Source: Apteryx mantelli (lineage: Eukaryota; Chordata; Aves; Apterygiformes; Apterygidae). From it: a DNA stretch of 64,000 bases. The notes beneath the pieces were generated by a model, which was not told the origin of the DNA, made no database searches, and was given only the letters and a program-made list of their open reading frames with translations. Position 1 is the first letter of the stretch, and every line of letters begins with the position of its first letter. Below, one piece after another: positions 52,862-64,000 of the stretch. The position numbers and the translations under genes are program-made. The DNA lies in assembly GCF_036417845.1 (NCBI RefSeq), contig NC_089978.1, positions 122,542,183 to 122,606,182 on the forward strand, given 5' to 3'.

Positions 52862-54593
52862 CTGCAGAAAGGAAATTACAGTACATAGTATTGTATAATG
52901 TTATTTTCCTTATGGGCTTGCAGAAGTCTAAAGCTTGAAAGTCGAATAATAAAAAAAAAGATCAGACCCAGGGAAAAAAAATAACTAGTATAAACAGAGC
53001 TCAAAATGTCAACATTCCATGTATCTATATTCATCTACTTGCAAAATACTTGGAAGTTCAGGAAACTTCCTGCTAGTTACAGAAAAATTGTCAAAAGTAA
53101 ACCCTGTCTAAAAGCATGTATATTTTAAAATAATGCTAAACAAGACCATAAAATACAGATAAGGAAATGCCCACAAATAACATTTGGTTTGCACTGAAGG
53201 CTTTGCAGCTACTGTCAACAAAACTAGATATTTTTGCCACGTGCAGCTCTGTAGTTAGAGACAATTAATTATTTGGGGATACCTTAGTGCTTATAAAACA
53301 AAACAGCAGCTAATATTATCTGATCCAGCACTATCTTCTGTCTGCATCCTGATTAACTACGCTGTTTCACTATAATTGGACAGTTAATCCAAATTTTGTC
53401 CCTGTTCTATCTCATTTAACTTGCATTGCAGAAAAATACAAGCTATAAACAGTACCCTCAATTTTCAGTGATGACCACTAAGGAAAACATAACAACCCAC
53501 AGCCAAGCACTCCGATTCCTGACTTCTCAGCACTGAGTTTCTTCTTCTGATGAGCGGAATTTCCTTTCTACACTTTCGGTTGGGGGCTCAACCATGAAAC
53601 TTACAATTGGGAGGAATGGTCACACTGCCCAATGTATCACTGGTTCAAGTAAAAAGAACCACAGCAAAGTTTAGGAATGATTAATACCAACTTATATTCC
53701 AATATGCGTTAACAAATATATATATACACAATGTCATATTTAGTGGGCTATTAAAAACATTATCATTCAGATACAAATAAAAGCTAAACTTTTCTAAGAC
53801 TAATACATCAGGTTATTCAAGTCACCAGAAGTATTTTAGAATACATACTGAAATTAAAGTCTTGAATAACAGCAAATCAATGCATTTACTTATAATTGTA
53901 CAGTAGCACCTTTGATAAAACAAATTTATGGATTTGTGTAGAAGTCAGTACACTCCTTATATTTAGGGCATAGAATATGAAGGAGCTCCGTTCAGTCAGG
54001 TTAATGATGAAAAGCAACATTTGCCTTGAAACAATCAGCACACCTGTGTGTGAAGAATTGCACATTACACTAATTTTTTGCACTGTTTTGTATAGGGTTA
54101 TAACATGTTAAGCATGAAATATACTATACTTCCCTGAAGCAAAATTGTGTCTTCTATTTTAGTTCAACTCTTGCTTCCTTTATGTTATCTCAGAATATAT
54201 TGGAATTGGTCAAAGTTCAGAATTTAACAAGGGAGAAAGGCAGATGCAATGGCATTACACAAGTCCTATTTCCTTAAGAAACCAGGCTAAAAACAGCAGG
54301 TATCTTTCACATTTACTTCAAACACTTATTACCAATTTCCCCATTTATTTATACAGGATGACATACTCAAACTTACTGCAACAGATAGAAAGAAAAACTT
54401 ATGCACAACAGAACAAGGACTGTCATAACATCGAAGCTCATTCTGGAACTTGACAAAATTTCAACTTCTGTGTCCTTCCCTGCCCCCTCTTCACTTTCCA
54501 CAAAAATGGCAACTATACAATATAACCATTACTTCTCTTCAGTTTTACTAGTAATAAAAAGAAGAGGGGGGAAAAAGAAAAACCCAAACTTAC
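52862..54593 (-). other. ZNF654: ZNF654 intron
   Basis: A 1.7 kb intron with GTAAGT at 54593 and TTTCTGCAG at 52862. It is AT-rich, with no nested feature recognised. Confidence 0.85.
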
Positions 54594-54735
54594 TTCATCC
54601 TTAATGACTTTCATGAAAGGGAAAATTACTCTGACATTTGTAGCAATTCTTAAAAGCTGGTAGCATTGGTCAACAAATACTTGTTTTGATGGGTTAGATT
54701 TAAGCTGCAATTTACTCCAAATGAAGATCAGGTCC
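54594..54735 (-). CDS. ZNF654: ZNF654, internal exon
   Basis: A 142-base exon. The acceptor CACTTATAG precedes GGACCTGATC; its first G completes the TGG codon begun by TG at the end of the upstream exon, giving IW-DLIFIWSKLQLKSNPSKQ. The remainder reads VFVDQCYQLLRIATNVRVIF and PFMKVIKDE. The donor is GAA followed by GTAAGT, phase 0. The sequence is nearly the same as human ZNF654 as I recall it. It is part of the N-terminal alpha-helical region shared by the RLF/ZNF292/ZNF654 family and has no zinc finger. Confidence 0.93.
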
Positions 54736-57700
54736 CTATAAGTGCAGAACAAAATATTTTGATTAGGTTGAGTTTTAAAGAACTCTATTGCTAAGCAAGA
54801 TGCATTCTTACAAACAATTATTTGCATTTCTGTAACTAAGATCTTATTTTTGATATGTGATTAATACCAGTCTAATTAACACCACAACTGTACACAATGT
54901 GCACAATGGAAAATGTAACATAAGCATTCAGGGTATCTTCTATCACTGAGCCAATTAAATATGCAACTGAATATTAATGGATTTAGTTTAGTATCAGAGA
55001 ATGGCATAACAAAAGCAAATGCTACAGCATCTAGCCCTTAACATCATGTGCAATAAATGGCAGACTGAAGAAGCAAGCACTGTGTGCACTCCAAATGTAT
55101 TTTGGGATTAAACTACTTTCAGTGCCATGAGGAGGAAAAGAATTCTCTGAATGTGGAAAACCAGAGCATAGTAGAAAATTAGTCTCTGATACATTCTATT
55201 GATAGGAAATATTGATGTTTTCCAGTTATACACATTACAACACAATTGTCTTTTTTGACTGCTGATATCATTGAGCTTTCTAGTCCCAGCAATTGTATGA
55301 AAGTATTAGCCCCTGCTGCTAAATACTCATATATCTCTACGATCAAATAACATTTCTGAGCGATACAAGGAAGCATAAGAGAAGAATGGATTGCTAGCCT
55401 CCTGCAGAGGAGCACCTTGCGCACAAGTAATGCATTTAGTTTATAAAATATAGCTGATAGAAGTCTACAGCCTGTAAAAAAGTTCTATGCTCTTTAATTC
55501 AGAGATTCTGCAAGGTAACTGGACCTTTATTTAATTAAAACAATGTCAAGATTTGCCACCACATCAAAGATTTTACTCAGAAGTAGATATGGTCAGGACC
55601 AGGCTGAAATCCCACCACAACAATACAATGCAAGCAGGGGCCCACTCAGACTTTCATCTTCTGAAAGAACACACTTTTTCTTCCATCAGTCTCCTCCCTC
55701 AGAAAACCCAAACCCAGTTACTGAAAAAATATTTGGCTGACCTTCCAAAATCTCTAGTCTGTGCCAGGTACAAATCAGGCAAACCTTTTGTGACTAAGCT
55801 TGTCTAGTCATGTCAATGTCTGCATGAAGAGAAATGACAGAACTGACTGTGTCACAACACCAACTTCACTTCTAAATTTAGGACAGCTCAATAATTCCAC
55901 ATAACTCTAAGTGCTAATTGGGCCACATATGAGATCTTGATTGTTTTCTTTTATTCAGAACCCAAGAAAACTGAAGTCAGGAGAAGCCTCAAGCTTACAT
56001 GGGGCAGACAGTTAAGAAGGGAAGCGCTACAAGCCACTCTACACATAGCAGATTAGTCCTAAAGGTTTTCTACTTTCACCAGGTTGGAAAACTAAATGTT
56101 TGAAGGCTCTTTGCAAACTTCATGTGGAAGTTTGAAACTAACCAGTGTCTCCATGCACCCATTCATTTAAACCATTCATAAAAATCCAATACAATTTTCA
56201 GCCTAAAGTATGAAAGAAAGAACATTTTTGCTAAGGATGCTGTTAAATAATACAGCTATTTGAACTCACTGCATGCTGCCGTTGAACAGAATAGTAGATA
56301 CTGCTCTTTCTTTTATTCTGCTTTGTCTCATACTATTTCAGAGCAAGCTGTTTCAATGCTAACCCCAGAGGAAACTCAAATTATTTTCCTGTTGGATTAG
56401 CAGCTCAGTGGCTTACCATGGGTTCAGACAAGTGCAAAGGCTGGCACAAGAAAAGAGCAGAAAAGAGAATGGGGAAAACTGAAAGCAGAAGGAACAGCTC
56501 CATGGGTGAAGAGAAAGCCATTAAATCACTTTAACCACTATCTGACTAGACCCTGAAGTGAAATGTTTTAGTCTTACTCCTCCATGTAGCCACTGAGGCT
56601 CCTCCTTCTCAGGAAGATTTCTGACTGATAATCATTAAGGGTTAAAGCATTTTCAAAGAACTGATTAGATCCCACTTTAATCATTTACATGCTTCAGATA
56701 CCAACTTTAATTACCATTGAAGTCACCTGCATTTGGGACATTTGTGTGTCACTCACCACAAGACAGATAATATTTGAGATGATATAGCCAGGGGTAGCTT
56801 TCTAATTGCTAGCATAGTATGATATAGAAGTGTACTGCTCCGTGACGTTTACTCAACTTCTTGGATAGAATAACTTAGTTTGTACTCAGCCCTGTGCTTA
56901 ACTATTATTGACAGGTCGAGGGCAATTTATATTGGTATGCTAAGGTCAGAGAATTGGGTACCTCTTCATCACAGGCAACCAGATAGTCCAGCCTGTTAAC
57001 TGCCCTTCCCTCTCCCCAAAATTGCCACAACATTGTGTGCCTCCATCAGCAAACTATGAAGATAGCTTAGTCTGTCCTACCTTACCCTAGATCTAAAATT
57101 TTTGCTATTATTGAAAAGGAAAAGCCTGTCTTTCCTTAAATATAGATAGCACACTACCAAAATGCATATGCTGAATAATTATCCAAATCAATAACACTAC
57201 CTAAAAAACAAAGACTGATCAAATTTGTGGGAAAAAAAGTTCTTGATTTATTGACATAAGAACTACCTGAAAACAGCTAAAACTGCATTTAAAGGCTGCC
57301 TGGCACAGAAGGCAAGCCATTCTGCTAAGCCTGTTCCATAAAAATTCTTGTCTTTCTGAAGAGAGTTGACTGACACAGGAAAGTCATTAATCACATCATT
57401 ATGGACTGATCTCCTATCAATACCTGTTACACATATTATTTATATATGCACAGTATTTCTAGCAAGACTAAACACAGCTTTTTTGTGATGCAGGCGTAAG
57501 GGGGCTTCACTTCAGAAAAACAATGATAATTTGGATCATCTGAATCTAGGATTTATTCCTCACACCAATGAAAAGAGCTTTGGAACAGAGCTGCTCAAAG
57601 TCCATCCTTCACTGAGATAACATGAGAAGTAATGGTTTCAGTTCAAAGAACTACTTAATATAGGCTGCTTCACATGAAGAGATAACAACTATCTACTGTT

Positions 57701-57820
57701 TGCAGCTTCCTAATCTGTTATCTTTGCTGGTAGATTTTGACTTAGCAAGTCTCTGCTAGGTCTGCAAGATCCTCAGTCCTCAACAAGGCTACATGACTTT
57801 TGCTGTGCATAGCACTGAAG

Positions 57821-57848
57821 AAAAAACAAAACAAAACAAAACCAAACC
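57821..57848. repeat. (AAAAC)n simple repeat
   Basis: About four AAAAC units, slightly degenerate at the right end, within a ZNF654 intron. Confidence 0.8.
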
Positions 57849-58489
57849 ACTTCTCTGGGGAAAAAGTCAAAATTTGTGCTAATTAAACCTGACTCCAAAT
57901 TCTTCCAAAACTTGAATGCTGTTACAGTCATTCCTTTTTGCTTCATAAGATTTGTCCTGATTTGCTTTATCTTAAGCATTATGCAGATTTCTCCTCTTGC
58001 TGCATATGTAATTGTGACTGCTAAGCATCTGCAAAGAATCAAGCAATGATTCTAGCTGCACAGACATAACTGCTCTAAATTCTTTAAAAGATCCTCAAGT
58101 TTTATATTCTGAACAGAAATTAAATATTAAAAGATAAAAATGCTTCCATGATGAACAGATAACTAACAGTGCAATAGGCATGTCTGGAATTTCATTGTTG
58201 ACATCCATTTTGCCAGAATATTAGGACAGACATCTTGTTTTTAATAACAGTTTTTTACATTGGATAACACAGAACTTAACGTTATCAACTGGATAACAGC
58301 AAGATTAACATGCATGTTATTACTGCAGAAGGTATAAAAAGCAAGCTTTACCTCTAATATTTAAAATGCACTTCTTAAAAGACTGAGACCCTGAAGCAGA
58401 AAGAGCTATCCATATAACTGATTTTTGTGGGCTACATCTGGAAATTTCTTGCTAGATAAGAATTCAAGTGATACAGCATTTGGGCAGGA

Positions 58490-58630
58490 ATCAGCAGAGC
58501 TGCATTCCAGTCTGAAGTTGGTCCCTGGGCCTCAGACAAGCCATGTACCTTCTAATGTTGAGCTTCTTCACCTGTATTATGGGCACAGTCATGCCCACCT
58601 TTTTCTGGGCAGACTATGGATGAAAAATGC
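58490..58630 (+). mobile_element. Probable ancient MIR SINE fragment
   Basis: The stretch CAGACAAGCCATGTACCTTC ... GCTTCTTCACCTGTATTATGGGCA aligns by eye with the best conserved part of the MIR consensus (GGGCAAGTCACTTAACCTCT ... GTTTCCTCATCTGTAAAATGGGGA). Upstream, GCAGAGCTGCATTCCAGTCTG is loosely MIR-like. Identity looks to be near 60-65 percent, as expected for an element older than the bird-mammal split. A repeat-masking program would confirm or reject it. Confidence 0.5.
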
Positions 58631-59692
58631 TACAGAATAACTAGGTATTGCCAATACTCTGTATTATAAGTTTATTTCATAATCAGATTTCCAATGGTTT
58701 TCATTCAACAAAATCAGTTACTCGTCTAATAGCTAAGACAATTTTATTAGAGGAAACAAAACATTGTGTCCAACCTTCATTACTTCCTCTTAAAAAAAGT
58801 GAGAGAAGACATCTTACTTTTTGATTCCCTGAAACTGGGGAACAGGGAAATGCTTTCTAGATTCCAAACTGAAGTTAGTTTTAGAACTAAGCAGATCAAT
58901 AATTTGATCTCAAATAATTGAAAAAAATTCAAAGCTTTGCTGACTGAGCCTTTTTGCCTCAACTACATAATTAGACCACTTAAGCATACTTTATCAAGGC
59001 AGGTATACATTACTTTACGTACAAAAGTTATATCAACAGAAGGATTACCTTCCTTAGACATCTTTCAGAACTCAGAATGAAGCTTGTTCTGACAACTCGC
59101 TTTAGAAAATATGTATTAAAACCATAAAAATGTCCAACTATCTGTTTGACTGTGTGTACAAAGACAGTCTCATTTAAATCTTTTCTAGAGAGAAACCATT
59201 TACCTTGTGGCTCTGTTTATGAAGTAATAATTCACATAATTCATAGCATATATTCAAAAGCATAAATTCTCTTTCTAGATACATTTCTAACATGAAACAG
59301 TTTGGTTATTATGAGTACAGCCATCTAGCTGCACAGCAAAATATCTGCAGTGCCAAAGAGTCTACAGGCAGCTTATTGTTACACTTTGCTAATAATAATT
59401 ACCATATTTATAGGCATTTACAGCCTAAAGAATCTAAAGGCTCACCCTTCTGTTACTTTGAAACAGTTAAGTGTCGAAACAGTTAATAAGCACTATGTAG
59501 GCTGCCACTGTACAGGATTGTGTAAAAGGTAACAGGCATAACAGATGTATTAGGAACATTTAAATGTCATGTTAGAATGTTTTTATCTGGTATTTTAAAG
59601 TTCAGCTACATCTCAAAGTTAAGATTACTTTCTCTTTTGGCAATAAGCACTTATTATCTGCTAAACTGCTTCACCAGAAAAAAAGTATTTAC

Positions 59693-59832
59693 CATATACA
59701 ATACATGTCCCCATTTTGGAGCTGTGGGACTAGGAACGATTCACATAGTTGTAAGGCTAAGGTAGTCTTCCCTTCTTTTTCAGTGTTGCAGATGATCTCA
59801 ATTCCACTCTTGCAATCAGTCCTCAACAAGTG
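59693..59832 (-). CDS. ZNF654: ZNF654, internal exon
   Basis: A 140-base exon. The acceptor AATTGTATAG precedes CACTTGTTGAGG in phase 0, encoding HLLRTDCKSGIEIICNTEKE, then GKTTLALQLCESFLVPQLQN and GDMYCI, and ending TG before the donor GTAAAT. The split codon TG-G gives Trp with the next exon. The match to remembered human ZNF654 is nearly residue for residue. The segment belongs to the helical, repeat-like N-terminal half, with no catalytic motif. Confidence 0.93.
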
Positions 59833-60611
59833 CTATACAATTAAAATAAAATCAACTTAGATAAATTTGCTAACATGAAATAAAAAAACCTATCAGACAT
59901 TGCTATATTAAAGAAGCCACTGAAAACTTTAAAAATTGCTAGTAACAGGACTTTCTTTGGCACAACTTTTGTGTAGGTTTGTAAATAGATACTTTGGACA
60001 GATGAAGAGCTCTTCAGTATTTCTTAGACTAATGACAATCAGCATAATTGTCTGAGAAATTAAACACTAAGCATACACAAAAACCTTTTTTGTACAAAGG
60101 TAGCCTGTTCTTAAAACAAGGTTAAGAAAAGCACTGTTTTGCAGTAAGTGCTATCAATGATAAAAGTATAACCACATTTAGCTATAGGGTGCCATTTTAC
60201 ATACTGGGGCAACATTAAAGAATCTTTGTTTAAGGCTAACAAGACTAAATAGTGTACAAAACACTAGACTGACATCAAGTATGTTTAAGTGCTTTTGCTA
60301 GCCCCATTGTAAAATAATAGTCATTACACTGAAGTTAGAAAGTATCAGTGACTTAAGTTACTTAGGGAATATACTCATAGGCAAACTTGACCAAAAAAAT
60401 TGCATTTAGGTCAACAAGATTTGTACTTACTTACATTTATCTTTCCAAAGCTTAAGTGAGCACTGAGTTAAGCAATACCAGTCTAGTTGCCTGATTTTAC
60501 GACATTTGGTGCTACAAAAATAGAGTTCCATATGCTCCTCTTGACAATTTGTATACAGTAAGTATAATGTATCACTTCATTAAAAAAAAAATGTATACTG
60601 ACAAACAATAC
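59833..60611 (-). other. ZNF654: ZNF654 intron
   Basis: A 779-base intron with donor GTATTG (60611) and acceptor GTATAG (59833). It is AT-rich, with nothing else recognised. Confidence 0.85.
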
Positions 60612-60814
60612 CTCCTGGAATAGCTGATCTTCTAATGGTGACATATAAAGACAGGTGAAAAGAGCTTGATGGAAATACAGATCTTTACTGATATCTGGAT
60701 GATTTATGCAAGATTTGATAAGAGCCATTGCCTCAGGGATGCGTTCACAGGCAATAAGGTATCTGGCACGTAGTTCAAAGAACAGTGGATTTTCAGAGCT
60801 TAAATATTTGTTAA
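60612..60814 (-). CDS. ZNF654: ZNF654, most upstream exon in the window
   Basis: A 203-base exon. The acceptor TTTTCTGTACAG precedes TTAACAAATA; one G from the exon beyond the window would give Val, then NKYLSSENPLFFELRARYL, IACERIPEAMALIKSCINHP and DISKDLYFHQALFTCLYMSP, ending LEDQLFQE before the donor GTATTG in phase 0. It matches the remembered human ZNF654 N-terminal region. About 190 N-terminal residues, including the start codon, are missing and should be encoded beyond 64000. I searched 60815-64000 for the expected upstream motifs (for example WEDPVLQ) and did not find them. Confidence 0.93.
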
Positions 60815-63800
60815 CTGTACAGAAAAGAAAGATTTAAAGGCAATTAGAATATGAAGTCCAAGCAACAAATATACTTAAATTTAATGTTGTTTTTATAGTG
60901 TAATGTCAACAAATAATATATAAAACAAAAGTCTCTGCCAAAGAAGCTATCAAATATTTAAATAAATACCATCATCAAGAATCTGTCTTTCTGCTTGGAA
61001 ACAGAAATTGTTATTTTTCTTACACCAGTCATCTAACTAATTCAGTATTTTGTTTCTAACCGATCAACAAAAGATGCTGCAAAAGATTAGTAAAATAAAT
61101 ACTATTTAGAAGCAGATATGAACAATCTTCAGAAAGAAAGTCCAGTCCTTTCTCAGCACTGGAGTCTGGCTGATTGTCTGAAGTATAGGATCTACATCGC
61201 TTCCAACACTATAGACACAGATGTTCAAAACAGCTCAGGATACTCCTTACCCATTAGAATGGAAGAACTCAGAGTGGGAAAAGTTATCTACAATTCACAT
61301 GCTGTTGTTTTAAGTAGCATTGAACACCTTGATTTTGCTTGAATAAGAGGAAAGTGTCTCCCCTGCCCCCCCAAATCCTGCTGGATACACTTCTAAATCT
61401 TAAATACCTAAATATCTTTAAATTCTAGCCCCTGGTTTTGGAAATCTGCTTTTCAGATCTACAAATTCTAATCTTAAACTTAGAGCTAGAATTTTAATGA
61501 AACTGTTGCAACTGAAAGATAGATGCTCATAAAATACTTAGCAATATTTATGTAATTGGGAAGTAATGGACTATGTAGATGATGATATGCTTTAGATCTC
61601 TAGTTGAAAAGAAATGATACAGATTCTAGTATCTCTAAGGATTAACAGCTAAAATATAACTCAAGGCTATTAAATTTCAGGATGATGCTTATATTTTGAG
61701 AATCATTTGCATCCTGTCAAGTAAACGCACACTCTAAGGTATTAATAATGTGTTAATATTTATGCAATGCATTGGACAATATGGCCTGATCTTCTGCTTA
61801 TATTCTCAATAGCTACCTCAAGACAGAAATAGTCAAAAAAGACAATTTTTAGTGTATACACTGAAACATTGTGTAAGTGTTCCATATGCAAAAAAGGAGA
61901 GATTTCGATTTAAAGTCAATGAAGGCTAGGAGCAAGAATGTGAAGTTTATATGTTAAAAAGAACCTGTATAAAAAAAGTTCCAAGCAACTGAAAGCGACA
62001 ATTAAAAGAATTCAAATAAAATAAATGAAAGGGGTTATTGAAAACCATAATTTGAACAGCCAAGAGTAAAATTTCCTCTGAAATAAAGAGATTACTTGTG
62101 TAACAAGCTTTTGATTAAAAATGTATATCTATTTTTAGAGGAACCATGGCTTGAAAGACATTCCCTATACTCAAACAGGATTTGTCTCTGTGCTGTCTGT
62201 ATTTTTATGATGGCTAACAATATGATGTGCAAGTGAGAATAGGGAATATTATTCAAGGTGATACAAGATTTTAGATTTCTTAATGGATGTACCACAGATT
62301 CCACCGTAAGAGAAGATCTTATTTCCCACTATCCACCAGCACTTCTGAGTACAAACACAGCAAAGAGTAAGACTAAAAGAAAAGCTAGCATTTAACAGCC
62401 CCTCCTTTTTTGAATTAATATACTTAGAATCACAAACCCAATCATCAGTTTCATAAGAAAACTCTATCCAACAGTTTATAGGATATTCATATCGTTAAAT
62501 TAGGCCAAGAATATTTATCTCTTGTATCTGTTAAGGTTTAAAAAGCAGTACATATAACAGTTGACTGTAACATCCTTTTCCCTTAAACGAAGAGGGGAAA
62601 GACTGCAATTCACAATACTGCTTGACTTGTTAACTTATTTCCATTTTCTGGGTTATAAACTCTTAGGACAATATGCCCCTTCACTCCTTAAATGAGAATT
62701 CCACTTCTGACAGCATGAATTTCCAGTGAATGGGTCTCCTCTACACTCCAAAACTGTTTTTAAACAGACCTTGAGTTTCAACTAAACAGCTCGCAGGATT
62801 CTGCTCCCTCTATAGCGCAATGCTTTCTTTTTCCAAAGAGACTTTTACAGCTCTTCTAACCCTGCAAAGCAGAAGACAACTTCCAACTGTAGTAGCACTT
62901 AGACAAATCTGCTGTACGTTAAAAACATCTTGGGGAAAACAACATCTATTCTTGTCCCGGTAGAGTGTGCAGTGCTTTGCTTTAAGGTAATAGATATCAA
63001 CCATCAACTCGGAAACTAATTAACTGCTTACATCTGAATTTTTCCTCAGTTTACTATATTTGCTTCCTGAAGTTCACAGTAGGCTCTCGCATGATGTATT
63101 CCCCCTAATCTGTTAGAAGTTTATTGTTTCTATGTTTCAAGAAAATTAAGGGGCACATCAAACCCCGATATTTTCCTTTAAAACCAGACTGCCTTCCTTT
63201 CCAGCCTTCTCAAAATATGCTGCAATTCATGTAAGGACAAGCTTTGTCTTGGCCTAGCCTTCTCTGTGTAACTAATGAATCTAAGATAGGATAATGTAGT
63301 TCATACGGTACATATCATCAATCTGACTTTCACAGGTAATGGTTGGTGATTCAGCAATAAGTTTTCCTCATTTAAAATAGCATCCCTGAGAGAACAATAT
63401 GGCCAAGTTTTAAAATATACACCAAATACTGTCAGCTGATAAAGCAGCACAGAATATTTTCTCTGAGTCCAATTTCACAAGAATCACATTTTAGAGGAAG
63501 AGACAAAAACAAAGCTTCCAAAAGATATCATCTATAATAAAATGTTTGTCATCACAGGTGAGATATGACAAAGGTGCGTGTGTGCGGAAATCTGAAGATA
63601 AAAGGAGGAAGAAAACCTCAGCAGAGGGGAAGGAGATGTAGCCTGCAACAAAAGGAAACAGAACGATCATCTAATGATTACAGGTAGTCTCATTCTTACT
63701 CTGCCAGGTTAAAACTAGGTAAAGATCCTCAAACTGTTACTCCCTGTATAGAGGCCTCATGCTGATCAAGACAGTCAACAGTCACAAGGAAAAGGACTAA

Positions 63801-64000
63801 ATTACTCCTTGCTGGAGACATGGAGACTGAACAGAACAGTTCTGTTTACTACCGAGTCATAAGTACTTTCTTTCTTTCCTGGGACATCCTCTCATTAGTC
63901 TTTTTGGATTACAACTCAATCTTCCATTTGAGACCCAGCTTTAGAACATAACCACCAAAACTTCTAGAGTTAATAGTGTGACATAGAGCAAGACAAGGAT
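60815..64000 (-). other. ZNF654: ZNF654 intron, incomplete at window edge
   Basis: At least 3.2 kb of intron upstream of the exon at 60814-60612. The sequence is AT-rich and non-repetitive. No exon resembling the ZNF654 N-terminus, no CpG island and no other gene is seen, so the promoter lies outside the window. Confidence 0.75.

Larger units (their letters stand above)
54736..59692 (-). other. ZNF654: ZNF654 intron (5 kb)
   Basis: Bounded by GTAAAT at 59692 and CTTATAG at 54736. It is mostly unique AT-rich sequence. It contains a short AAAAC repeat at 57821-57848 and a probable MIR SINE fragment at about 58490-58630. No nested gene is supported. Confidence 0.85.

Noticed and set aside
60815-64000. 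Expected N-terminal exons of ZNF654
   Set aside because: I looked for the remembered motifs on the minus strand and found none with splice signals, so they are placed beyond the window.
1-64000. CRISPR arrays, operons, prophage or bacterial defence systems
   Set aside because: The window is vertebrate nuclear DNA with spliced genes; no direct-repeat/spacer arrays or prokaryotic gene organisation exist here.

Overview
This is vertebrate nuclear DNA, almost certainly from a bird. Genes are split by GT-AG introns, one CpG-island promoter is present, interspersed repeats are sparse, and the clearest repeat is a decayed LTR of a type I associate with bird (probably neoavian) genomes. Most of the window does not code. 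The predicted proteins match my memory of two neighbouring human chromosome 3p11 genes, ZNF654 and C3orf38. The human order I recall is CGGBP1-ZNF654-C3orf38-EPHA3, so the window reads that block backwards: both genes lie on the minus strand and the left third runs toward the EPHA3 side.

Layout. Positions 1-32.6 kb are intergenic, with AT-rich sequence, simple repeats, one LTR relic (22987-23703), a 5S-rRNA-like relic (about 32.26-32.35 kb), a frame-broken coding-like fragment near 4.2-4.5 kb and several unproven regulatory-looking blocks. C3orf38 occupies about 40.7 to 32.6 kb on the minus strand with three coding exons (40606-40474, 38557-38337, 34647-34072) that join in frame to a 309-residue protein. 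Its promoter sits in a CpG island at 40.13-40.84 kb. A 5.3 kb spacer follows. ZNF654 enters from the right edge on the minus strand. Five coding exons are inside the window (60814-60612, 59832-59693, 54735-54594, 52861-50551 and an 8-base terminal piece 50121-50114), giving about 934 C-terminal residues. A long 3' UTR runs to polyadenylation signals near 46.17-46.24 kb. The first exons and promoter of ZNF654 lie beyond 64000.

The two genes are in tandem, same strand, each with its own 3' end. I see no functional coupling. The most interesting observation is in the ZNF654 terminal exon. The canonical splice reaches a stop two codons in, yet the same exon holds a 91-codon open frame in another phase that starts with a well-formed C2H2 zinc finger. 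A donor 4 bases downstream of the main one, in a GTNNGT tandem arrangement, would join that frame to the body of the protein. Human comparisons are from memory. No database search or alignment program was run.
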